Source of the DNA: Luscinia megarhynchos
Lineage: Eukaryota; Chordata; Aves; Passeriformes; Turdidae
Direction of reading: 5' to 3'
DNA: 64,000 nucleotides
Assembly: GCA_034336665.1 (NCBI GenBank)
Contig: CM067590.1
Coordinates: 2,327,748-2,391,747 of the forward strand
Of this stretch, positions 54,701 through 64,000 are shown one piece after another (within the stretch, counting starts at the first letter, position 1; each line of letters begins with the position of its first letter). The notes below the pieces were generated by a model that was given only the letters and a program-made list of their open reading frames with translations, was not told the origin of the DNA and did not search any database. The position numbers were made by a program, and so were the translations under genes.

Positions 54701-57700
54701 TACAAACCGCGATTAGGGGAAAACCACACTGCACTGAGGTGCTCTGCACAGAATACCGGCTGTCAGGGACTAGTGGTATGAAGCAGGATATGCCAGAACC
54801 AGCATCTGTACAACATAGTTATTCGTCGCGCAGATTTCTGTGGTAGATATCAGTGATGCAGAGAAGGCATTTCCAGGTGTAGTGCAAAGTGAGATCTGTG
54901 GTGTGCTGTGCACACTTTCGCTTTAGCTTTAGGTGCACTGCAGTGCTCTTCGCTATGCATAGTGGAAAGAGTGTATGGTATGCTTTCAAGAAGCAGAGAA
55001 TATTGCTATGGTAGAGAGGTTTTAGAAGAAAAGTGCACATGCCAGGCGTGTTTTGGCAGTAGCAGAACTTCCCAGCAGAGTGTTCTGTGAGAGGGGTAGA
55101 CGGCACTTCACCTCCCTTAGACAGAAATCGCTTCTTGCTACAAACCGCGATTAGGGAAACCACACTGCACTGAGGTGCTCTGCACAGAATACCGGTTGTC
55201 AGGGACTAGTGGTATGAAGCAGGATATGCCAGAACCAGCATCTGTACAACATAGTTATTCGTCGCGCAGGTTTCTGTGGTAGATATCAGTGATGCAGAGA
55301 AGCCATTTCTAGGTGTAGTGCAAAGTGAGATCTGTGGTGTGCTGTGCACACTTTCGCTTTAGCTTTAGGTGCACTGCAGTGCTCTTCGCTATGCATAGTG
55401 GAAAGAGTGTATGGTATGCTTTCAAGAAGCAGAGAATATTGCTATGGTAGAGAGGTTTTAGAAGAAAAGTGCACATGCCAGGCGTGTTTTGGCAGTAGCA
55501 GAACTTCCCAGCAGAGTGTTCTGTGAGAGGGGTAGACGGCACTTCTCCTCCCTTAGACAGAAATCGCTTCTTGCTACAAACCGCGATTAGTAAAAACCAC
55601 ACTGCACTGAGGTGCTCTGCACAGAATACCGGTTGTCAGGGACTAGTGGTATGAAGCAGGATATGCCAGAACCAGCTTTGCTACAACATAGTTATTCGTC
55701 GCGCAGATTTCTGTGGTAGATATCAGTGATGCAGAGAAGGCATTTCTAGGTGTAGTGCAAAGTGAGATCTGTGGTGTGCTGTGCACACTTTCGCTTTAGC
55801 TTTAGGTGCACTGCAGTGCTCTTCGCTATGCATAGTGGAAAGAGTGTATGGTATGCTTTCAAGAAGCAGAGAATATTGCTATGGTAGAGAGGTTTTAGAA
55901 GAAAAGTGCACATGCCAGGCGTGTTTGGCAGTAGCAGAACTTCCCCAGCAGAGTGTTCTGTGAGAGGGGTAGACGGCACTTCACCTCCCTTTAGACAGAA
56001 ATCGCTTCTTGCTACAAACCGCGATTAGGGAAAACCACACTGCACTGAGGTGCTCTGCACAGAATACCCGGGTTGTCAGGGACTAGTGGTATGAAGCAGG
56101 ATATGCCAGAACCAGCATCTGCTACAACATAGTTATTCGTCAGCGAGATTTCTGTGCTAGATATCAGTGATGCAGAGAAGCCATTTCTAGGTGTAGTGCA
56201 AAGTGAGATCTGTGGTGTGCTGTGCACACTTTCGCTTTAGCTTTAGGTGCACTGCAGTGCTCTTCGCTATGCATAGTGGAAAGAGTGTATGGTATGCTTT
56301 CAAGAAGCAGAGAATATTGCTATGGTAGAGAGGTTTTAGAAGAAAAGTGCACATGCCAGGCGTGTTTTGGCAGTAGCAGAACTTCCCAGCAGAGTGTTCT
56401 GTGAGAGGGGTAGACGGCACTTCACCTCCCTTAGACAGAAATCGCTTCTTGCTACAAACCGCGATTAGGAAAACCACACTGCACTGAGGTGCTCTGCACA
56501 GAATACCGGTTGTCAGGGACTAGTGGTATGAAGCAGGATATGCCAGAACCAGCTTTGCTACAACATAGTTATTCGTCACGCAGATTTCTGTGGTAGATAT
56601 CAGTGATGCAGAGAAGCCATTTCTAGGTGTAGTGCAAAGTGAGATCTGTGGTGTGCTGTGCACACTTTCGCTTTAGCTTTAGGTGCACTGCAGTGCTCTT
56701 CGCTATGCATAGTGGAAAGAGTGTATGGTATGCTTTCAAGAAGCAGAGAATATTGCTATGGTAGAGAGGTTTTAGAAGAAAAGTGCACATGCCAGGCTTG
56801 TTTTGGCAGTAGCAGAACTTCCCAGCAGAGTGTTCTGTGAGAGGGGTAGACGGCACTTCACCTCCCTTAGACAGAAATCGCTTCTTGCTACAAACCGCGA
56901 TTAAGGAAACCACACTGCACTGAGGTGTTCTGCACAGAATACCGCTTGTCAGGGACTAGTGGTATGAAGCAGGATATGCCAGAACCAGCTTAGCTACAAC
57001 ATAGTTATTCGTCACGCAGATTTCTGTGCTAGATATCAGTGATGCAGAGAAGCCATTTCTAGGTGTAGTGCAAAGTGAGATCTGTGGTGTGCTGTGCACA
57101 CTTTCGCTTTAGCTTTAGGTGCACTGCAGTGCTCTTCGCTATGCATAGTGGAAAGAGTGTATGGTATGCTTTCAAGAAGCAGAGAATATTGCTATGGTAG
57201 GAGGTTTTAGAAGAAAAGTGCACATGCCAGGCGTGTTTTGGCAGTAGCAGAACTTCCCAGCAGAGTGTTCTGTGAGAGGGGTAGACGGCACTTCACCTCC
57301 CTTAGACAGAAATCGCTTCTTGCTACAAACCGCGATTAGGGAAACCACACTGCACTGAGGTGCTCTGCACAGAATACCGGTTGTCAGGGACTAGTGGTAT
57401 GAAGCAGGATATGCCAGAACCAGCATCTCTACAACATAGTTATTCGTCACGCAGATTTCTGTGCTAGATATCAGTGATGCAGAGAAGCCATTTCTAGGTG
57501 TAGTGCAAAGTGAGATCTGTGGTGTGCTGTGCACACTTTCGCTTTAGCTTTAGGTGCACTGCAGTGCTCTTCGCTATGCATAGTGGAAAGAGTGTATGGT
57601 ATGCTTTCAAGAAGCAGAGAATATTGCTATGGTAGAGAGGTTTTAGAAGAAAAGTGCACATGCCAGGGCGTGTTTTGGCAGTAGCAGAACTTCCCAGCAG

Positions 57701-60700
57701 AGTGTTCTGTGAGAGGGGTAGACGGCACTTCACCTCCCTTAGACAGAAATCGCTTTGCTACAAACCGCTTATTAGGGAAACCACACTGCACTGAGGTGCT
57801 CTGCACAGAATACCCGGGTTGTCAGGGACTAGTGGTATGAAGCAGGATATGCCAGAACCAGCATCTGTACAACATAGTTATTCTCACGCGAGATTTCTGT
57901 GGTAGATATCAGTGATGCAGAGAAAGCATTTCAGGTGTAGTGCAAAGTGAGATCTGTGGTGTGCTGTGCACACTTTTGCTTTAGCTTTAGGTGCACTGCA
58001 GTGCTCTTCGCTATGCATAGTGGAAAGAGTGTATGGTATGCTTTCAAGAAGCAGAGAATATTGCAATGGTAGAGAGGTTTTAGAAGAAAAGTGCACATGC
58101 CAGGCGTATTCGTTTTGGCAGTAGCAGAACTTCCCAGCAGAGTGTTCTGTGAGAGGGGTAGACGGCACTTCACCTCCCTTAGACAGAAATCAGCTTCGCT
58201 ACAAAACCGCGATTAAGGAAACCACACTGCACTGAGGTGCTCTGCACAGAATACCGGTTGTCAGGGACTAGTGGTATGAAGCAGGATATGCCAGAACCAG
58301 CATCTGTACAACATAGTTATTCGTCGCGCAGATTTCTGTGGTAGATATCAGTGATGCAGAGAAGCCATTTCTAGGTGTAGTGCAAAGTGAGATCTGTGGT
58401 GTGCTGTGCACACTTTCGCTTTAGCTTTAGGTGCACTGCAGTGCTCTTCGCTATGCATAGTGGAAAGAGTGTATGGTATGCTTTCAAGAAGCAGAGAATA
58501 TTGCTATGGTAGAGAGGTTTTAGAAGAAAAGTGCACATGCCAGGCGTGTTTTGGCAGTAGCAGAACTTCCCAGCAGAGTGTTCTGTGAGAGGGGTAGTCG
58601 GCACTTCACCTCCCTTAGACAGAAATCGCTTCTTGCTACAAACCGCAATTAAGGAAACCACACTGCACTGAGGTGCTCTGCACAGAATACCCGTTGTCAG
58701 GGACTAGTGGTATGAAGCAGGATATGCCAGAACCAGCATCTGTACAACATAGTTATTTGTCACGCAGATTGCCGTGGTAGATATCAGTTATGCAGAGAAG
58801 GCATTTCTAGGTGTAGTGCAAAGTGAGATCTGTGGTGTGCTGTGCACACTTTCGCTTTAGCTTTAGGTGCACTGCAGTGCTCTTCGCTATGCATAGTGGA
58901 AAGAGTGTATGGTATGCTTTCAAGAAGCAGAGAATATTGCTATGGTAGAGAGGTTTTAGAAGAAAAGTGCACATGCCAGGCGTGTTTTGGCAGTAGCAGA
59001 ACTTCCCAGCAGAGTGTTCTGTGAGAGGGGTAGACGGCACTTCACCTCCCTTAGACAGAAATCAGCTTCTTGCTACAAAACCGCCGATTAGGAAACCACA
59101 CTGCACTGAGGTGCTCTGCACAGAATACCGGTTGTCAGGGACTAGTGGTATGAAGCAGGATATGCCAGAACCAGTTTTGCTACAACATAGTTATTTCTCG
59201 TGCTGATTTCTGTGCTAGATATCAGTGATGCAGAGAAGCCATTTCTAGGTGTAGTGCAAAGTGAGATCTGTGGTGTGCTGTGCACACTTTCGCTTTAGCT
59301 TTAGGTGCACTGCAGTGCTCTTCGCTATGCATAGTGGAAAGAGTGTATGGTATGCTTTCAAGAAGCAGAGAATATTGCTATGGTAGAGAGGTTTTAGAAG
59401 AAAAGTGCACATGCCAGGCGTGTTTTGGCAGTAGCAGAACTTCCCAGCAGAGTGTTCTGTGAGAGGGGTAGACGGCACTTCACCTCCCTTAGACAGAAAT
59501 CGCCTCCTGCTACAAACCGCGATTAGGGAAACCACACTGCACTGAGGTGCTCTGCACAGAATACCGGTTGTCAGGGACTAGTGGTATGAAGCAGGATATG
59601 CCAGAACCAGCATCTGTACAACATAGTTATTCGTCGCGCAGATTTCTGTGCTAGATATCAGTGATGCAGAGAAGCCATTTCTAGGTGTAGTGCAAAGTGA
59701 GATCTGTGGTGTGCTGTGCACACTTTCGCTTTAGCTTTAGGTGCACTGCAGTGCTCTTCGCTATGCATAGTGGAAAGAGTGTATGGTATGCTTTCAAGAA
59801 GCAGAGAATATTGCTATGGTAGAGAGGTTTTAGAAGAAAAGTGCACATGCCAGGCGTGTTTTGGCAGTAGCAGAACCTCCCAGCAGAGTGTTCTGTGAGA
59901 GGGGTAGAGGGCACTTCTCCTCCCTTAGACAGAAATCGCTTCTTGCTACAAACCGCGATTAAGGAAACCACACTGCACTGAGGTGCTCTGCACAGAATAC
60001 CGGTTGTCAGGGACTAGTGGTATGAAGCAGGATATGCCAGAACCAGCATCTGTACAACATAGTTATTCGTCGCGAAGATTGCTGTGGTAGATATCAGTGA
60101 TGCAGAGAAAGCATTTCTAGGTGTAGTGCAAAGTGAGATCTGTGGTGTGCTGTGCACACTTTCGCTTTAGCTTTAGGTGCACTGCAGTGCTCTTCGCTAT
60201 GCATAGTGGAAAGAGTGTATGGTATGCTTTCAAGAAGCAGAGAATATTGCTATGGTAGAGAGGTTTTAGAAGAAAAGTGCACATGCCAGGCGTGTTTTGG
60301 CAGTAGCAGAACCTCCCAGCAGAGTGTTCTGTGAGAGGGGTAGAGGGCACTTCACCTCCCTTAGACAGAAATCGCTTCTTGCTACAAACCGCGATTAAGG
60401 AAACCACACCGCACTGAGGTGCTCTGCACAGAATACCGGTTGTCAGGGACTAGTGGTATGAAGCAGGATATGCCAGAACCAGCATCTGTACAACATAGTT
60501 ATTCGTCACGCAGATTGCTGTGGTAGATATCAGTGATGCAGAGAAGGCATTTCTAGGTGTAGTGCAAATTGAGATCTGTGGTGTGCTGTGCACACTTTCG
60601 CTTTAGCTTTAGGTGCACTGCAGTGCTCTTCGCTATGCATAGTGGAAAGAGTGTATGGTATGCTTTCAAGAAGCAGAGAATATTGCTATGGTAGAGAAGT

Positions 60701-62592
60701 TTTAGAAGAAAAGTGCACATGCCAGGCGTGTTTTGGCAGTAGCAGAACCTCCCAGCAGAGTGTTCTGTGAGAGTGGTAGAGGGCACTTCACCTCCCTTAG
60801 ACGGAAATAGCTTCTTGCTACAAAACGCGATTAAGGAAACCACACGGCACTGAGGTGCTCTGCACAGAATACCGGTTGTCAGGGACTAGTGGTATGAAGC
60901 AGGATATGCCAGAACCAGCATCTGTACAACAGAGTTATTTCTCACGCAGATTGCTGTGGTAGATATCAGTGATGCAGAGAAAGCATTTCTAGGTGTAGTG
61001 CAAAGTGAGATCTGTGGTGTGCTGTGCACACTTTTGCTTTAGCTTTAGGTGCACTGCAGTGCTCTTCGCTATGCATAGTGGAAAGAGTGTATGGTATGCT
61101 TTCAAGAAGCAGAGAATATTGCTCTGGTAGAGAGGTTTTAGAAGAAAAGTGCACATGCCAGGCGTGTTTTGGCAGTAGCAGAACTTCCCAGCAGAGTGTT
61201 CTGTGAGAGGGGTAGACGGCACTTCTCCTCCCTTAGACAGAAATCGCTTCTTGCTACAAACCGCGATTAAGGAAACCACACAGCACTGAGGTGCTCTGCA
61301 CAGAATACCGGATGTCAGGGACTAGTGGTATGAAGCAGGATAGGCCAGTACCAGCATCTGTACAACATAGTTATTTCTCACGCAGATTGCCGTGGTAGAT
61401 ATCAGTGATGCAGAGAAGGCATTTCTAGGTATAGTGCAAAGTGAGATCTGTGGTGTGCTGTGCACACTTTCGCTTTAGCTTTAGGTGTACTGCAGCGCTC
61501 TTCGCTATGCATAGTTGAAAGAGTGTATGGTATGCTTTCAAGAAGCAGAGAATATTGCTATGGTAGAGAAGTTTTAGAAGAAAAGTGCACATGCTAGGCA
61601 TGTTTTGGCAGTAGCAGAACCTCCCAGCAGAGTGTTCTGTGAGAGGGGTAGAGGGCACTTCACTTCCCTTAGACAGAAATCGCTTCTTGCTACAAACCGC
61701 GATTAAGGAAACCACACTGCACTGAGGTGCTCTGCACAGAATACCCGTTGTCAGGGAGTAGTGGTATGAAGCAGGATATGCCAGAACCAGCATCTGTACA
61801 ACATAGTTATTTCTCACGCAGATTGCTGTGGTAGATATCAGTGATGCAGAGAAGCCATTTCTAGGTGTAGTGCAAAGTGAGATCTGTGGTGTGCTGTGCA
61901 CACTTTCGCTTTAGCTTTAGGTGCACTGCAGTGCTCTTCGCTATGCATAGTGGAAAGAGTGTATGGTATGCTTTCAAGAAGCAGAGAATATTGCTATGGT
62001 AGGGAAGTTTTAGAAGAAAAGTGCACATGCCAGGCGTGTTTTGGCAGTAGCAGAACCTCCCAGCAGAGTGTTCTGTGAGAGGGGTAGGGGGCACTTCACC
62101 TCCCATAGACAGAAATCGCTTCTTGCTACAAACAGCGATTGAGGAAACCACACAGCACTGAGGTGCTCTGCACAGAATACCCGTTGTCAGGGACTAGTGG
62201 TATGAAGCAGGATATGCCAGAACCAGCATCTGTACAACATAGTTATTTCTCACGCAGATTGCTGTGGTAGATATCAGTGATGCAGAGAAGGCATTTCTAG
62301 GTGTAGTGCAAAGTGAGATCTGTGGTGTGCTGTGCACACTTTCGCTTTAGCTTTAGGTGCACTGCAGTGATCGTCGCTATGCATAGTGGAAAGAGTGTAT
62401 GGTATGCTTTCAAGAAGCAGAGAATATTGCTATTGTAGAGAGGTTTTAAAAGAAAAGTGCACATGCCAGGCATGTTTTGGCAGTAGCAGAACCTCCCAGC
62501 AGAGTGTTCTCTGAGAGGGGTAGACGGCACTTCACCACCCTAAGACAGAAATCGCTTCTTGCTACAAACCGCGATTAAGGAAACCACACTGC
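48712..62592 (+). repeat. Satellite array: 32 head-to-tail copies of a ~436-bp monomer
   Basis: The anchor word GAGATCTGTGGTGTGCTGTG recurs 32 times (first near 48,773, last near 62,315), mean spacing about 437 bp; most neighbouring anchors are 435-440 bp apart. Copies are nearly identical over a ~250-bp core running from the anchor through TATGCATAGTGG to CATGCCAGGCG. They vary more in the remaining ~190 bp, which includes CAAACCGCGATTAGG, GAATACCGGTTGTC and TATTCGTCACGCAG. Each monomer holds the palindromes GCACTGCAGTGC and CTATGCATAG. No reverse transcriptase, LTR or RNA-gene signature is seen. High homogeneity and length suggest a centromeric, pericentromeric or subtelomeric satellite. 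I do not recognise it as a named avian satellite. Confidence 0.97.
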
Positions 62593-64000
62593 TTTCTTTC
62601 AACTATGCATAGCGAAGAGCACTACACTGCACCTAAAGCGAAAGCGTGCAACGCGCACCACTGAACTCACTTTGCAGTACACATAGAAATGACTTTTCTA
62701 CAAGAAGGATCTCTCCGACACACATCTGCGCGACGAAATGGTGTAGTAGCAAAGCTAGTTCTGGCATATCCTGCTTCATACCACTAGTCCCTGACAACCG
62801 GTATTCTGTGCAGAGCTCCTATGTGCACTGTTGCTTTCCAAATCGAAAGCATACTATACAATCTTTGAACAATTCGTAGTGAAGAGCACTGCACTACACC
62901 CGAAGCTAAAGCGTGCACAGCACACCACAGATCTCACTTTGCACTTCACATAAAAATTACTTCTCTGCATCAAGGATATCTACCACAGAAATCTGAGTGA
63001 CGAATAACTATGTTGCAGCAAAGCTGGTTCTTGCATATCCTGCTCCATACCACTAGTCCCTGACAACCCGTATTCTGTGCAGAGCACCTCAGTGCAGTGT
63101 GGTTTCCCAAATCGCGATGTGTACCAGGCTGCGAGGTCTCTCTAAGTGAGGTGAAGTGCTGTCTACCGGTATCACAGACCACTCTGATGGGAAGTTTTGC
63201 TACTGCCAAAAGACGCCTGGCATGTGCACTTTTCTTCTAAAACTTCTCTACAATAGCAATATTCTCTGCTTCTTGAAGGCATACCATACACTCTTTCTAC
63301 TATGCATAGCGAAGAGAACTGCAGTGCTCCTAAAGCAAAAGCGAAAGCGTGCACAGCACACCACAGATCTCACTTTGCCGTACACATAGAAATGGCATCT
63401 CCGCATCAAGGATATCAAACACAGATACTGCGTATAGAATAACTATGTTGTAGCAGAGCTGGTTCTGGCATATCCTGTTTCATACCACTAATCCCTGACA
63501 ACCGGTATTCTGTGCAGAGCACCTATGTGCACTGTTGCTTTCCAAATCGAGATGTGTACAGGGCAGCGTTGTCTCTCCAAGGGAGGTGAAGTGCCGTCTA
63601 CCCCACCCACAGAACACTCTGCTGGGAAATTCTGCTACGGCCAAAACACGCCTGGCATGTGCACTTTTCTTAGAAAACCTCTCTAACATAGCAATTTTCT
63701 CTGCTTCTTGAAAGCATACCAAACACTCTTTCAACTAAGCATAGCGAAGAGCACAGGAGCACACTTAATACGAAAGCGTGCACAGCACACCACAGATCTC
63801 ACTTTGCACTACACGTAGAAATTACTTCTCTCCGTGAAGGATATCTACCACAGAAATCTGCGAAACGAAAAACAGTTGTAAAAGAGCTGGTTCCGGCATA
63901 TTCTGCATCATACCACTAGTCCCTGACAACCGGTATTCTGTGCAGAGCACCTCAGTACAGTGTGGCTTTCCTAATCTCGATGCGTACCAGGCGGCGATGT
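62593..64000 (-). repeat. Inverted, diverged block of the same satellite
   Basis: At about 62,592 a plus monomer breaks off after ACCACACTGC and the complement of the monomer begins (CTATGCATAGCGAAGAGCAC at about 62,603). The GCATAGCGAAGAGC-type anchor then recurs near 62,608, 62,870 (mutated), 63,306 and 63,738. The first inverted unit is only about 266 bp, lacking some 170 bp; the next two are about 436 and 431 bp. These copies differ from the plus array at many positions and share a GATGTGTACCAGGC-type segment absent from plus copies. They represent an older subfamily. The block continues past the window edge. Confidence 0.93.

Noticed and set aside
48756..62530. Recurrent 96-aa minus-strand and 60-aa plus-strand open frames, one pair per satellite monomer
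   Set aside because: They persist because the DNA copies are nearly identical. Several copies are frameshifted at the variable sites without consequence, and there is no family match or promoter, so they are not a gene family.
48712..62592. CRISPR-like array or higher-order repeat
   Set aside because: Units are ~436-bp direct tandem monomers without short repeat/unique spacer structure. The main variants (CATCTGTACAAC versus TTTGCTACAAC) show no regular multi-monomer period.

Overview
The window is nuclear vertebrate DNA, almost certainly from a bird. Genes are split into short exons with GT-AG introns. At least four CR1-type LINE fragments carry the typical avian 3' end. The gene order EPS15L1 - C19orf44 - CHERP matches human 19p13.11, which corresponds to chicken microchromosome 28 (recalled, not searched). 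The species cannot be named from the sequence.

Layout: 1-18.55 kb holds the minus-strand endocytic adaptor gene EPS15L1, 19 coding exons from the start codon at 18,547 down to the window edge; its 3' end is cut off. From 18.1 to 22.3 kb lie two CpG-rich 5' regions pointing away from each other, with CR1 debris between. C19orf44 (plus, 22.2-26.7 kb, eight coding exons, about 608 aa) and CHERP (minus, 29.1-40.1 kb, 17 coding exons, 900 aa) are convergent, with 2.4 kb between their stop codons. I checked exon phases for all three genes and every reading frame closes. CHERP has an 82-bp x 5 GC-rich tandem repeat just upstream of its first exon.

Beyond 41 kb ordinary gene order stops. The segment 41-48.6 kb is a patchwork: a small minisatellite, a CKAP2-like coding-like fragment with a stop, an endogenous retrovirus LTR end with a tRNA-Arg-type primer binding site, a lone proteasome beta-1 (PSMB6-like) exon whose catalytic Thr codon reads Ile, a second minisatellite, and about 2.5 kb that I cannot assign. 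A 100-N assembly gap follows. The rest, 48,712-64,000, is a satellite: 32 head-to-tail copies of a ~436-bp monomer on the plus strand, then an abrupt orientation switch at about 62.59 kb into a more diverged inverted block that runs off the window.

The three complete-looking genes act in different processes: clathrin-mediated endocytosis, an unknown function, and splicing / ER calcium. They form a conserved neighbourhood, not a pathway. I found no new protein-coding system. The least explained part is the satellite and the gene-fragment patchwork next to it, which look like a pericentromeric or subtelomeric boundary or a synteny breakpoint.
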